Assembly (NCBI GenBank): GCA_021776735.1
Contig: JAJFFH010000066.1
Location: 124,001-188,000, forward strand
Length of the DNA stretch: 64,000 bases
Source of the DNA: Planctomycetota bacterium
Lineage (GTDB): Bacteria; Planctomycetota; PLA2
Direction: 5' to 3'
Both the position numbers and the translations under genes were made by a program. Under the pieces are notes generated by a model. The model worked only from the letters and a program-made list of their open reading frames with translations, was not told the DNA's origin and did not search any database. This document shows positions 33,915 through 43,114 of this stretch, one piece after another (position 1 is the first letter of the stretch; the number at the start of each line of letters is the position of its first letter).

Positions 33915-36900
33915 CGCGCGTCCGGGTGGTGCAGCACCAGCGCCGACACGCTCGCCTCCGGATCCATCATGTGGCCGTCGGTTAACTCGATGCCGACTTC
34001 TTCGGGCCGCAGCAGTGCGAACAAGTCGTCCTGGAGCGCCAGGTCCGGACACGCCGGGTAACCGAAGCTGTACCGCTTGCCGCGGTACTTCGCGCGGAAC
34101 CGGTCAGCCATCGTCGTGTCCGCCGCATCCGGAAAGCCCCACAGTCCGCGCAGCTTGTGGTGCAGCCACTCCGCCGCCGCCTCCGCCGTCTCGAGCGCGA
34201 GCGCCGCGAGCGCGTGGCTCTTCAGGTATTCGCCGCGCGCCTTGAGCGCCTCGACCTGCTCGCGCACGCCTTCGCCAGCGGTCACTGCGAATAAACAGAT
34301 GTGATCTTCTTTGCCCGGTGCCACGAAGTCCGCGAGGCAGAGTCCGTCGCCTTTTGTCTGTCGGGGGAAGGGGAACCGCAGCTGACGGACGGCGATGCTC
34401 GTTTCGTCGGAGCGTGCCGGGAAAAACTGCCACACGCCGCGCGCGACCAGCGGCGCGCCGGCTTGCAGCTCCTCGATCAGGTCACGGAGTTCCAGCGCCT
34501 TCTTGTCGCCGTTGGCGATGAGGTCTTGATACCGCCCTTTCAGGCCTAGATGCTTGCCGTATAGCATTTGCGGGTTGATATAGCGCCAGACCTCGTGGAT
34601 CGGCAGCGTGCGCAGCACATGGCGCTCGAGATCCGGCGGCGGCGGCAGATCGGCGACCGGCGCGACCAACACGCGCCTTGCCGCGGGCATCGCCGTCCGT
34701 TTGCTGTTTTCCTTTTGTTGCGCCCGCGCAAGCACGTCTTGCTCTTCCTTTTCGACCTGCTCCAGAAGACCCGGCCGCGCGCTCGGGGTCCGCAGTCGGT
34801 TGCAAAGGTCGAGGCCGTCCATCGCGTCCTTGGCGTATAGGCAGAGCCCCTCGTACTCGGGCGCGATGCGGCGACGCGTGAAGTTGCGGGTCAGGGCCGC
34901 GCCGCCGACGAGCATCGGCGGGCAGCGATTGTGAGCGGCGAGTTCCTTGGCCGTCACGATCATCTGCTGTGCGGACTTCACGAGCAGTCCGGAGAGGCCG
35001 ACGATGTCGGGCTGGTGCACGTTGATGGCCTCGACGAGTTTTTGCGGCGGGACCTTGATGCCCAGGTTGACGACGTTGTAACCGTTGTTCGACAAGATGA
35101 TGTCGACCAGGTTCTTGCCGATGTCGTGGACATCGCCCTTCACAGTGGCGAGCAGGATCGTGCCGCGGCTCGAGCCTTCGTCGGATTCCATGTGCGGCTC
35201 AAGGTGCGCGACCGCGGCCTTCATCGCTTCGGCCGACTGCAGGACCTCGGCGACGATGAGTTCGTTGTTGTTGAACAGCCGGCCGACCTCGTCCATGCCC
35301 TTCATGAGCGGGCCGTTGATGATGTCGAGCGGTCTTGTCGTCGCGAGTTTTTCGTCCAGGTCCGCGTGCAGACCTTCCTTGCTGCCCGTGACGATGCACA
35401 GGGCCAGGCGTTCGTCGAGGGGCAGCTTCGACGTGTCCTCGGGCACGCGGCTCTTGCGTTCGCGGAAGTGGGCGGCGAACTCGGCGACGGTGTCGTCACT
35501 CGTCTCAAACAGCACGCGCTCCGCCAGGCGGCGCTCCTCCTCCGGAATCTGGGCGTACCGTTCCAGCTTCTCGGTGTTGACGATGGCGAGATCGAGGCCC
35601 GCCTTCGTGCACTCGTACAGAAACACCGAGTTGAGCACCTCGCGGCCCGCCGGCGGTAGGCCGAACGAGACGTTCGAGACCCCGAGAATCGTGCGCGTGG
35701 CGGGCAGCGCCTCCTTGATCAGGCGCACGCCGGCTACGGTTTCGCGGGCGGAGCCAAGGTAGTTCGCGTCGCCGGTGCCACAGGGGAACACCAGCGGATC
35801 GAACACGATGTTGCTCTCGTCGATGCCGAAGTCCTTGGTCAGGATCCGGTGCGAGCGGCGGGCGACTTCGACCTTGCGCTCCCGCGTCACCGCCATGCCC
35901 TGGTCGGGATCTTCGTCAATGCAGCCGACGACGAGTGCGGCGCCGTAGCGCTTCGCGAGCGGCACGATCTGCTGGAAGCGCTCGAGGCCGTCCTCCAGGT
36001 TGACCGAGTTGATGATCGCCTTGCCCTGGCAGTACGTCAACGCGAGCTCGATCACCTCCGCGTCGGTCGAGTCGATCATGAGCGGCGCCTTGATCTTGCG
36101 CACGACCTGATCGAGGAACTGCTCCATGTCGGCGGGCTCGTCGCGGTCGGGGTTTTGCAGGCAGACGTCGATGACCTGCGCGCCGCCGCGCACCTGGCGC
36201 CGCGCGATTTCGCTGGCCTCCTCGAACTTCTCCGCAGCGATCAGCCGCTTGAACTTGCGGCTGCCGAGAGAGTTCGTGCGTTCGCCGACGAGCAGCGGTC
36301 GGTTCGACTCTTCGGCCTCGACGACCTCGAGTCCGCTGAACAGCGTGCGGCGATACGAGGGAACCGGGCGCGGCTTGCGGCCGGCGACCATCTTGGCGAG
36401 TGCGGCGATGTGCGCCTCGGTCGTGCCGCAGCAGCCGCCGACGAGGTTGATCCAGCCCTCGTCGACGAAGCGCTTCATGGTCGCGGCGATCATGTCCGGC
36501 GACTCGAGGTAGTGGCCGTCCTCGTCCGGAAGTCCGGCGTTCGGCACGCACGCGATGCGCGTCCGCGCGAGCTCCGAAATCGCGCGCAGGTGGTCGGTCA
36601 TGAAGTCCGGGCCCGTCGCGCAGTTCAGGCCGAGGTAGAGCAGATCTTCATGCGCGAGGCTGACTGCAAGCGCCTCGGCGGTCTGGCCGCCGAGCATTGT
36701 GCCCATCGGCTCGATCGTGCCCGAGACCGCGACCGGAATGCGGCGTCCGAGGCGTGCGAACGCCTCGTGAATTCCCAGCAGACCCGCCTTGACGTTGCGC
36801 GTGTCCTGCTGTGTTTCGAGCAGGAGGTAGTCGGCGCCGCCCTCGACAAGCGCGGCCGCCTGCTCGCGAAAAGTATCGATCAGCCCCTGGAAGGTGACGC

Positions 36901-37366
36901 CGCCCGTGACCGAAATGGCTTTCGTTGTCGGCCCCATGGAACCCGCGACGTAGCGCGGCTGGTCCGGCGTGCGCCGCGTCATCGCGTCCGCGGCACGGCG
37001 CGCGATCCGTGCCGCGGCGACCGTGATTTCGTACGCCTGCCCGTCGAGCGGCGGGTACTCGGCCAGGACGATGCTTGCGGATCCGAACGTGTTGGTCTCG
37101 ATGATGTCCGCGCCCGCCTCGAGTTGAGCCCGGTGGATGTTCTCGATGACTTCGGACCGCGTGAGATTCAGATTCTCATTGCAGCCCTCGAACTCTTCGC
37201 CGCCGAAGTCGTCGTCGGTGAGGTCGCACGCCTGGATTGCGGTGCCCATCGCCCCGTCGAGACAAAGGATGCGCGTAGCAAGCAGCTCGTGAATCGGGGG
37301 AAGGGGGGGTGCGGCTAGGGGGGAAGGGGGGGGCGGGCGGAGGTCGGGTTGGCTGGTGTTGTTCAT
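33899..37366 (-). CDS. metH: cobalamin-dependent methionine synthase MetH
   Basis: MetH transfers a methyl group from methyltetrahydrofolate to homocysteine through cobalamin. All four modules are present in 1155 residues: the homocysteine domain with zinc cysteines (GLNCATG and VGGCCGTT), the pterin-binding domain (LLVGERTNSLGSRKFKRL), the B12 domain with its axial His (KGDVHDIGKNLV), and the C-terminal SAM-binding activation domain ending in YSFGYPACPDLALQ. The first 25 residues are Pro-rich and non-conserved. Two exact motif copies lie within, one in the B12/activation linker (SKRTAMPA) and one in the activation domain (SIAVRQL). It sits 28 bases behind the ArsR-methyltransferase gene. Confidence 0.97.
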   Translation of the reverse strand: MNNTSQPDLRPPPPSPLAAPPLPPIHELLATRILCLDGAMGTAIQACDLTDDDFGGEEFEGCNENLNLTRSEVIENIHRAQLEAGADIIETNTFGSASIVLAEYPPLDGQAYEITVAAARIARRAADAMTRRTPDQPRYVAGSMGPTTKAISVTGGVTFQGLIDTFREQAAALVEGGADYLLLETQQDTRNVKAGLLGIHEAFARLGRRIPVAVSGTIEPMGTMLGGQTAEALAVSLAHEDLLYLGLNCATGPDFMTDHLRAISELARTRIACVPNAGLPDEDGHYLESPDMIAATMKRFVDEGWINLVGGCCGTTEAHIAALAKMVAGRKPRPVPSYRRTLFSGLEVVEAEESNRPLLVGERTNSLGSRKFKRLIAAEKFEEASEIARRQVRGGAQVIDVCLQNPDRDEPADMEQFLDQVVRKIKAPLMIDSTDAEVIELALTYCQGKAIINSVNLEDGLERFQQIVPLAKRYGAALVVGCIDEDPDQGMAVTRERKVEVARRSHRILTKDFGIDESNIVFDPLVFPCGTGDANYLGSARETVAGVRLIKEALPATRTILGVSNVSFGLPPAGREVLNSVFLYECTKAGLDLAIVNTEKLERYAQIPEEERRLAERVLFETSDDTVAEFAAHFRERKSRVPEDTSKLPLDERLALCIVTGSKEGLHADLDEKLATTRPLDIINGPLMKGMDEVGRLFNNNELIVAEVLQSAEAMKAAVAHLEPHMESDEGSSRGTILLATVKGDVHDIGKNLVDIILSNNGYNVVNLGIKVPPQKLVEAINVHQPDIVGLSGLLVKSAQQMIVTAKELAAHNRCPPMLVGGAALTRNFTRRRIAPEYEGLCLYAKDAMDGLDLCNRLRTPSARPGLLEQVEKEEQDVLARAQQKENSKRTAMPAARRVLVAPVADLPPPPDLERHVLRTLPIHEVWRYINPQMLYGKHLGLKGRYQDLIANGDKKALELRDLIEELQAGAPLVARGVWQFFPARSDETSIAVRQLRFPFPRQTKGDGLCLADFVAPGKEDHICLFAVTAGEGVREQVEALKARGEYLKSHALAALALETAEAAAEWLHHKLRGLWGFPDAADTTMADRFRAKYRGKRYSFGYPACPDLALQDDLFALLRPEEVGIELTDGHMMDPEASVSALVLHHPDARYFSV
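34386..34397 (+). repeat. dispersed motif, exact core
   Basis: Inside metH, antisense; the gene reads SIAVRQL in the activation domain. Upstream flank AGCTGA. Confidence 0.85.
34688..34699 (-). repeat. dispersed motif, exact core
   Basis: Inside metH, sense, in the linker before the activation domain (SKRTAMPA), with the full flank AGCAAA. Confidence 0.85.
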
Positions 37367-37394
37367 CGGATGGCCCCAAGTTTGGTTGATGGAC

Positions 37395-38321
37395 TCATGC
37401 TCGGGTCGCGTGGATGGTGATGATCTCGAAGTGAGGCTTGCGGCGCTCTCGCGAGGTCACGCTGCAGGACACGGGTGTCAGCCCTGCGTCGAGCAGCATG
37501 AGACGGAGCCCGTCGGGCTCAAAGCCCGGATGTACGTGGTCGTAGCGCGCGGCGTGGTCGAGGTGCTCGTGGCGACGCAGCGTGACGGCGACGAGATCGC
37601 CGTCGGGAACGAGCACGCGTGCGGCTTCCTCGAGTGCTCGCTCGGGCTCGGCGGCGTGGGTCAGGCACGCCATCATGAGCACATGGTCGAAGCAGGCGTC
37701 CGGAAACGGGAGCGCGTGCATGTCGCCGCGGCGAAAGGCCACATGCGGTTGGTCCACGAGCCGCCGCCGTCCGGCTTGAAGCACCGTGGTGCTCCGGTCG
37801 AGGCACGTGATCGCGGCCGAGCGCGGTGCGATCAACTCCGCGAGCGCGCTGTCTCCCGAAGCCACATCGAGAACGGACCCCAACCGCAGCAGTCCGAGCA
37901 AGCCGCGCAAAGCAGCCTCCCAAGTCCGCCCCGGCGAATAGTGCCGTTCCATCTGCCCGGCGACCGCGTCCGCCCACGGTCCGCTGCCGTCGCGGCCGCG
38001 CATGGTCTGGCGCAATCGTGCCGCGTCGTCGCGGAGTAGCGGATCCCGCGTGCTGGCGTGAACCAGTTTCCAGCACTGCCGTGCGGCAGCCGGAATCGAG
38101 TTCCTCAGGCGGTAGTACGTCGCCCGGCCATCCTTGCGGTCGGTCAGGAAGCCGGCGTCGCGGAGCCGCAGCAGGTGGGTCGATACCCGCGATTGGCTCA
38201 GCCGCGTGATCGCCGTAAGTTCCGCCACCGTAAGCTCTTCTGTCTCCAGCAGGGCCAGCAGGCGCACCCGATTCGGGTCCCCGAGCAGGCGCAGAAGATC
38301 GGTGGTATCGGCAAGCAGCAT
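37395..38321 (-). CDS. ArsR regulator fused to SAM-dependent methyltransferase
   Basis: The 308-residue protein starts at the ATG MLLADTTDLLRLLGD; a longer frame would read through the operator. Residues 1-95 are an ArsR winged helix (PNRVRLLALLETEELTVAELTAITRLSQSRVSTHLLRLRDAGFL). The rest is a class I methyltransferase with GSVLDVASGDSALAELIAP (SAM motif I), HVAFRRGDMHALPFPDACFDHVLMM and a C-terminal beta domain. It directly precedes metH. ArsR-type regulators of methionine and SAH metabolism (SahR in proteobacteria) are known, so it may sense SAM or SAH and control metH. Confidence 0.9.
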   Translation of the reverse strand: MLLADTTDLLRLLGDPNRVRLLALLETEELTVAELTAITRLSQSRVSTHLLRLRDAGFLTDRKDGRATYYRLRNSIPAAARQCWKLVHASTRDPLLRDDAARLRQTMRGRDGSGPWADAVAGQMERHYSPGRTWEAALRGLLGLLRLGSVLDVASGDSALAELIAPRSAAITCLDRSTTVLQAGRRRLVDQPHVAFRRGDMHALPFPDACFDHVLMMACLTHAAEPERALEEAARVLVPDGDLVAVTLRRHEHLDHAARYDHVHPGFEPDGLRLMLLDAGLTPVSCSVTSRERRKPHFEIITIHATRA

Positions 38322-38338
38322 GGCGACGGGATTGATAT

Positions 38339-38354
38339 ATCCGGATATCCGGAT
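38339..38354 (-). promoter_or_regulatory. 16-bp palindromic operator of the ArsR-MT/metH operon
   Basis: ATCCGGATATCCGGAT is a perfect palindrome 17 bases upstream of the start codon. A TATATC directly next to it could be a -10 box, placing the start codon at or very near the transcription start. Its centre (GGATATCC) is close to the operator in front of the other ArsR gene (CCGATATCGG). Confidence 0.65.
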
Positions 38355-38431
38355 GACCAAATGCTACACCCTGTCGGAGCCTACGCAAGCGCTCTGACTG
38401 CCAAAGGGTCGTTCGATTGTCAGGGGCGGTG

Positions 38432-38455
38432 CTCCGGCTACCGAAATCGCCGGAG
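38432..38455 (-). terminator. 7-bp hairpin downstream of the trypsin-like protease gene
   Basis: CTCCGGC and its exact complement flank a 10-nt loop, about 30 bases past the protease stop codon. There is no U-tract. Confidence 0.4.
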
Positions 38456-38469
38456 GCGGTCTTCGCAGG

Positions 38470-38481
38470 TATCGCCGTCCG
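38470..38481 (-). repeat. dispersed motif, one mismatch
   Basis: Intergenic, directly after the TAG stop of the protease gene and on its strand, with the full flank AGCAAA. Last core base is A; a 5-bp AGGTA/TACCT pair encloses it. Confidence 0.8.
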
Positions 38482-38485
38482 TTTG

Positions 38486-39976
38486 CTACCTCGCGAGAAG
38501 CTCGCGGGCATAGCGGACCGGGACGGCGAAGTTCGCGCCTCGGAACGCCTTGAGGATGCCGTAGTTGATCGCAACGACCTGGCCGTTCATGTCCAGGAGC
38601 GGACCGCCGGAGCCGCCGACCGCCGTCGCGGCGTCGAAGAGGATCTTGTCACCCAAGACATCCGCGATGTGGCCCAGGGTAGGAAGTGCACGGACCAGGT
38701 TGCCCTGGGCAAGCGCGTCGAGGATCTCGGTGGGAGAGGTTCGGCCCTCGCGGGCCAGTTGATCCGGGAAGTCGTCACCGGATCTGGCGAGCAGCGCGTC
38801 CAGTCCGCTCGGATAGCCGAGCAGCAGGACGCGTCGTCCAGGAGCGGCGCCGGTGTCCCGGGCCAGGGGCAGGGCCCGGGGAAGCTTGCTGCCCTTCTTG
38901 CGCTTGAAGCGCAGGGCGGCGAGGTCGGCGTCCTGGGAGACCCTGGTTTTCTTCAGGTCGAACACGACGGGCCGCTTGCGACCGGGGAAGTAGGCGCGCA
39001 TCAGTAGAAAACGGGGTTCGTAGCCGTCTTCGATCAGCGGGCGGGCGGCGTCGTTGCGCCACCAGGGCTCGGCGATGTGCCGGTTGGTGAGTACGACGCC
39101 GCGCCGATCGACTAGAAAGCCGGTGCCGGTGTACTCCACCTTGAAGACCTCGCCGTCGCCTTCGAGGGTGAGCGGGACCTTGGCGCTCGACAGGTCCAGC
39201 TCGCGTAGCATTTCGCGCGGGGCTTCGCGCAAAAAGCGCCAGATTCCGTCTTTTTTCGACTTTCGGCCGAAGCCGTAGGCGCCCTGGATCACGCAGACGC
39301 TGCGCCCGTACTTGCGGATGAGGCGCTCCGCGGCCCCGTCCGAATGTTCCATCCGCTTCACTGCGTCACGGGCGGCGCGAAGTTCGGGGCGCATGCCGAG
39401 CCGGCGTTCCACCTCCGATTCCACGCGGTCGAGCACCGTGGACTCCACATGCGCGACCGCGCGGTGAACGGCCCCCATGCGCTGTTCGATCTCGGCCTGA
39501 CCGGCGACTCGGCCCTTGAGGTCGGCCATCTCGCCGCGGAAACGGTCGAGACGGTCCTCGTACCTGCGCCGTTGGGCGTCGAGCCGTGCCTGCGCAACAC
39601 GTCGCTCGCGGGCCAGCCGGCTCTCGAGGCTTGCCTCGCCATGCTGCGTGCGTGGATCGCCGCCCGTCATGAACGCTCCGCCCAAAACGATCGACAGCAT
39701 CAGCAGCGTCGTGGAGGCCGCCGCGATTCCGACTCCCGGATCACGCTCAAGCCGAGCCTCGACTTCGACGCCGCCGCCCAGATTCAGGTGGTCGCCGGTG
39801 CGCAGCCGTTGCCGTCCGTCTTCCGTGTCGGCGTACCAATACGGGCCGGCGCGGTGCAGTTCGGCGTCGCCCGCACGCGCGGGACGGCGGAGCACGTCCG
39901 TCTGGCCGGACCGGGGGCCTGAGAGATGTCGCAGGATAAGCCGCAAGACGCTTGGCCTATCGGCATTTGGCGGCAC
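38486..39976 (-). CDS. membrane-anchored trypsin-like serine protease
   Basis: The 496-residue protein starts at a GTG. Residues 1-75 form a small domain, perhaps FHA-like (LILRHLSGPRSGQTDVL), but the match is weak. A membrane segment lies near residues 82-105, then a coiled coil to about 200, then a trypsin-fold domain with the catalytic triad: His in VLTNRHIAEP, Asp in QDADLAALRF and Ser in VGGSGGPL. There is no PDZ domain, unlike HtrA/DegP. It probably cleaves proteins outside the cytoplasmic membrane. Confidence 0.85.
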   Translation of the reverse strand: MPPNADRPSVLRLILRHLSGPRSGQTDVLRRPARAGDAELHRAGPYWYADTEDGRQRLRTGDHLNLGGGVEVEARLERDPGVGIAAASTTLLMLSIVLGGAFMTGGDPRTQHGEASLESRLARERRVAQARLDAQRRRYEDRLDRFRGEMADLKGRVAGQAEIEQRMGAVHRAVAHVESTVLDRVESEVERRLGMRPELRAARDAVKRMEHSDGAAERLIRKYGRSVCVIQGAYGFGRKSKKDGIWRFLREAPREMLRELDLSSAKVPLTLEGDGEVFKVEYTGTGFLVDRRGVVLTNRHIAEPWWRNDAARPLIEDGYEPRFLLMRAYFPGRKRPVVFDLKKTRVSQDADLAALRFKRKKGSKLPRALPLARDTGAAPGRRVLLLGYPSGLDALLARSGDDFPDQLAREGRTSPTEILDALAQGNLVRALPTLGHIADVLGDKILFDAATAVGGSGGPLLDMNGQVVAINYGILKAFRGANFAVPVRYARELLAR

Positions 39977-40114
39977 GCGCTTTCGGGGGTCGTAAGTTGT
40001 TGTGTGAAAATAACTTACGGAAGGGCTCGTGCACGAGGCGAAATGAGCCGTACTCTTAGTACGAGGTTAGGCCCTTAGGAGAGATGGGTCGGCGCAGTTC
40101 CGACGAGGCTCAAG
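39977..40114. promoter_or_regulatory. divergent control region with two hairpins
   Basis: The 138 bases between the divergent protease and lipoprotein genes contain an 8-bp inverted repeat (CGTAAGTT with its complement, about 39992-40020) and a 6-bp hairpin CGTACT/AGTACG near 40051-40065. Several TTAGG/CCTAA-like short repeats follow. They could be operators or leader structures; no clear -35/-10 pair stands out. Confidence 0.4.
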
Positions 40115-42250
40115 ATGATTCGACAACCCTCCAGGTGCGCGACCAGCGCACTATTGATTTCCCTGCTCGCGTTGCCCTCCTTCCTTTCCGGTTGCGGGGG
40201 CGGCGGTGGCACGGTCACCATCACGATCCAGATCACCAGTGTCGACCCGACGACGTCGGCCGACCTGAACGGTGGCGACACGGTCCGGATCATGGGCACG
40301 AACTTCAACGCGTTTATCGCGATCGAGGTGAACTTCGGTGCTCAGCCCGCTTCGAACCTGACGCGGATCAGCGACACCGAGTTGACGGTCCGGACACCGG
40401 GGGCGCCCGGCGGCGTCGCCGGCATCGTGGACATCCGCATCGTCGGGATTGATGCCGATGGCGAGCGGTCGCAGCACATCTTCGGGAACAGCTACACCTA
40501 CGTGGGGCCGCCGCAGGATCCGAACCCGCAGACAATCTCGCGCACGATGTTTACCGCGACCGGCGCGGAGGAGTTCTTCATCGCCGGCACCTCGCTCGGA
40601 GCGGCGGGTGCGACCCAGGTCGTCGAGTTCGAAGGCGTCGGGCGCGTCAATGCCGTCGTGTCCGGCGACGCCACTTCGCTGCAGGGCAACGCGCCGATCT
40701 CGGGGGCACTGGGCGCGGGCCTGGCCAACGTGCGCGTGATCGTCGATCCCGACGGAGTCGCGGCCGTGGTGCCGACGCAGGTCAACTTCCCCGCGTTCCT
40801 GTCCGCGACCGTGCCGGGGATCACGAACATGGAAGGTGCGGGCGAGGCGTCGCTCCCCCGTCGCTTCGCGGAGGGGTTCGCGGTGTTGTGCACGGCGGGC
40901 GCGGACAGCATCTGGGGCAACGCCAACGATGAGATCTGGATCGTGTTCGGTCCGGTCGGTGGCCCGGTGCAACCCATCGCCGTCCGGCTCGCAGGGCTGC
41001 CCATAGGCTTCCTGCACCGCCGCAACTCGATTCCCGCAATTCTCGATCAGGACACCATCTGCGTCTATTCGCTGGGCCCGGACCAACTCCCGAACACCGG
41101 CGACGACCGCGTCGTGCTCGTGACGCAGGCGCGGAGCGGCGCTCCCGCGGCGACGTTTATCGGCCATCCGAACATGAACACGGCGCCGCTCGGCGCGATC
41201 GCGGCCAACCGGGTCGCTTTCATGTTCGCCGGCGCCGACGGCACCCTGGGCACGATCGACGACACCCTGCAGATCCTGGAGTTCAACGGGGCAACACTCA
41301 ATCGCGTGATCACGTCGCCCCGTTCGGACACGGCCGATACGACCGCCGGAAAGGGCAACCTCTCGATCCCGTGGTCGACGGACGGCGATAATGTCTACGT
41401 TCTGACGAGCGGCAACGATGCGACGGCAGGCAACGCGAACGACCGGATCCACCGGCTACGGATTTCAACAGGCCTGGCCACGCTGTTCGCGGGCGCCCCA
41501 TCGCTGGTTGCGCGACCGATAGCCGTCTCCCCGACCGTCAGCGCTTCCGTGACGGCCGGGGGCGACGGCATCGCCGGCACCGCCGACGACGCGCTGCTCG
41601 CGTTTTCCGACACGGGCGGTGCAATCGCCGTGCAGGGAACGCCGATCGGCGCCTTGCACACGATTTCGCCGGTTCCGTTCGTCCCGTTCGGCAACGGCGG
41701 CGTGGCCGTGCCGACCCTGGGCCCCAACATCGGTCCCGGCACGGGTGATGAACAGGTCATCGTCTTCACCGATCCGGTCGCAGGTGTCTTCCAGACCCTG
41801 ACCAACCGCCGCGGCCCGCCGGTGCTCACGCTCCTGCGCACCGCCGACAACAGTATCGTGATCCATAACCCGGGCGGCATCGACAACGTCGGCGCGACCG
41901 GCGACGAGGTTGCGTCCTCCCTGAACGGCACGAGCCTGCTCCTCCGCAACTTCACGACGGTGCCGCTCTGGGACCAACTCACTGCGGCGCGCGCGGACGA
42001 CTCGCGCGTGTTCGTAGTCGGTCGCGGTCCGGACGCGCTTCCGGCCACGAGCAACGAGGTGCTGATCGTCCACCAGACCCGGTCACTCAGCCAGATCACG
42101 GACAGCGTGACGTTGCCGGTCACGGTGGCTCAACCGCTGACGAACACACTTCCGTTCGTCCCGATCGGAAACGGTTGGGGCCTGGTCCAGTCGCCGGGCA
42201 ATCTCGTGTTCGGGAACGCCTTCGACGTGCTTGTCGTGATTCACTACTAG
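40115..42250 (+). CDS. large lipoprotein with IPT/TIG-like and repeat domains
   Basis: The 711-residue protein has a lipoprotein signal ending LSGC (Cys27), then a Gly run. Residues about 35-130 form an IPT/TIG-like immunoglobulin domain (ITSVDPTTSADLNGGDTVRIMGTNF). The remainder consists of beta repeats with a recurring GxDxxxGTxDD motif (GADGTLGTIDDTL, GGDGIAGTADDAL, GPDALPATSNEVL), suggesting a beta-propeller or calcium-binding repeat array. It is probably a surface protein. Two motif copies lie inside (peptides QPIAVRLA and STDGDNV). Confidence 0.8.
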   Translation: MIRQPSRCATSALLISLLALPSFLSGCGGGGGTVTITIQITSVDPTTSADLNGGDTVRIMGTNFNAFIAIEVNFGAQPASNLTRISDTELTVRTPGAPGGVAGIVDIRIVGIDADGERSQHIFGNSYTYVGPPQDPNPQTISRTMFTATGAEEFFIAGTSLGAAGATQVVEFEGVGRVNAVVSGDATSLQGNAPISGALGAGLANVRVIVDPDGVAAVVPTQVNFPAFLSATVPGITNMEGAGEASLPRRFAEGFAVLCTAGADSIWGNANDEIWIVFGPVGGPVQPIAVRLAGLPIGFLHRRNSIPAILDQDTICVYSLGPDQLPNTGDDRVVLVTQARSGAPAATFIGHPNMNTAPLGAIAANRVAFMFAGADGTLGTIDDTLQILEFNGATLNRVITSPRSDTADTTAGKGNLSIPWSTDGDNVYVLTSGNDATAGNANDRIHRLRISTGLATLFAGAPSLVARPIAVSPTVSASVTAGGDGIAGTADDALLAFSDTGGAIAVQGTPIGALHTISPVPFVPFGNGGVAVPTLGPNIGPGTGDEQVIVFTDPVAGVFQTLTNRRGPPVLTLLRTADNSIVIHNPGGIDNVGATGDEVASSLNGTSLLLRNFTTVPLWDQLTAARADDSRVFVVGRGPDALPATSNEVLIVHQTRSLSQITDSVTLPVTVAQPLTNTLPFVPIGNGWGLVQSPGNLVFGNAFDVLVVIHY
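40975..40986 (-). repeat. dispersed motif, exact core
   Basis: Inside the large lipoprotein gene, antisense; the gene reads PIAVRLA. Upstream flank GCGAGC departs from consensus. Confidence 0.8.
41379..41390 (+). repeat. dispersed motif, one mismatch
   Basis: Inside the large lipoprotein gene, sense, read as STDGDN. Last core base is A. Confidence 0.7.
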
Positions 42251-42255
42251 TAGGG

Positions 42256-42281
42256 CAAGAAGCGCCTGCGGCGATTTCTTG
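42256..42281 (+). terminator. hairpin after the large lipoprotein gene
   Basis: CAAGAA pairs with TTCTTG and an inner CGCC pairs with GGCG, 5 bases past the stop codon. A short TTG follows, with no long T-tract. Confidence 0.55.
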
Positions 42282-42515
42282 TTGGGCGGACGATGAGAAG
42301 TTCTGGCCACAGAGATCACAGAGATGGAAGACCCGCCACATGGGTCCCGGTCTCAAGGGGAGGATCATCAAGGGGCGCCAGCTCGACCTCTTCGTGTTCT
42401 GGCAAGTCGTGGTCGCGGTCAAGTCCACGAAACGCGATCATTGGGCCGCTGCTGATCGCCCAGGACGTTAAAGGCTCCGCGGGCATCGGCCCGCGGAAAG
42501 AGGACGGGCAGCGAA

Positions 42516-42527
42516 CGGACGGCGATG
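42516..42527 (+). repeat. dispersed motif, exact core
   Basis: Intergenic, 20 bases after the 42477-42496 hairpin, upstream flank AGCGAA. Confidence 0.85.
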
Positions 42528-42741
42528 CTCGTACCGAGGGCGGCTTTTGCTGTCCCCGGCCCCCCTTCTTGCTACCTCATGTTTTCTTGCGGTCCGGCTT
42601 CCGCGCTGTCTTCGCAGAATAGGCCGCATACCGGTCCTTGTGGATCATTTCCGATTTGACCCCAAAATCTTGTGGTTTTTCCCTTGACGGCCCCCTGGAG
42701 CTTGACTACTTTCATTCCGCGGGAACACAGGAAGCATCAAC

Positions 42742-42921
42742 GTGCGACTGGTGTTCGTGCTTGCGGGTACGGCCCTTTGGGTTGGCCCTTTGCTCTGTTC
42801 GACAAGAAAACTCGGTTCCGGCCCGGAGCGTTCGGGCGTGGTACCGCGGGACGTTTCCACTCGGAGTACAGAGACGGCGATCCTCCCTACGCCCTCTTTT
42901 CAACCATCGTCGCTCATCTGA
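42742..42921 (+). CDS. possible 59-residue membrane or secreted peptide
   Basis: A GTG start six bases after AGGAAG opens a frame reading MRLVFVLAGTALWVGPLLC and then a polar tail to a TGA. The ribosome site and hydrophobic start support it, but it overlaps another frame with a membrane-like segment and I recognise no family. It could be a real small protein or a remnant. Confidence 0.3.
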   Translation: MRLVFVLAGTALWVGPLLCSTRKLGSGPERSGVVPRDVSTRSTETAILPTPSFQPSSLI

Positions 42922-43114
42922 TTCTCCTTGCCGGCCTGGTTCTTCTCTTCGCCGTTCTGCGGGTGCGACGAACGCCCGGGCGGACCGTTTTGTGTCCGCC
43001 TTCCGTAGGGGGTGGTGGACATTAAGAAGGACCGTCCCGCGTTGGCGGTCATGGGTGTTGTTCCTGACGGCGGGGCAATCGCCTGAGGCCCCGGTAAGTC
43101 GGACGGGGATACCG

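Larger units (their letters stand above)
42251..43114. other. 864-bp stretch without a confident gene
   Basis: It contains the lipoprotein terminator hairpin (42256-42281), a strong 8-bp hairpin CCGCGGGC/GCCCGCGG (42477-42496), an exact motif copy (42516), and two overlapping short frames with hydrophobic segments near 42742-43025. One of these is listed separately. The long frame extending upstream from the HU-like gene through this stretch looks non-coding. Confidence 0.6.

Noticed and set aside
35135..35150. CATCGCC string in metH near the B12 site
   Set aside because: It is the complement of the codons for the conserved GDVHDIG cobalamin motif, so protein constraint explains it.
37367..37394. 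SAM or cobalamin riboswitch before metH
   Set aside because: The gap to the regulator gene is 28 bases; control is better explained by the ArsR palindrome.
38520..38531. GGGACGGCGAAG at the end of the protease gene
   Set aside because: Two mismatches, no AGCRAA flank, and it encodes the conserved FAVPVR of trypsin-like proteases.
42638..43114. Upstream extension of the HU-like/HATPase frame
   Set aside because: The extra 159 codons show no domain and a random composition rich in Ser and Arg; the HU-like domain begins after the GTG at 43115.
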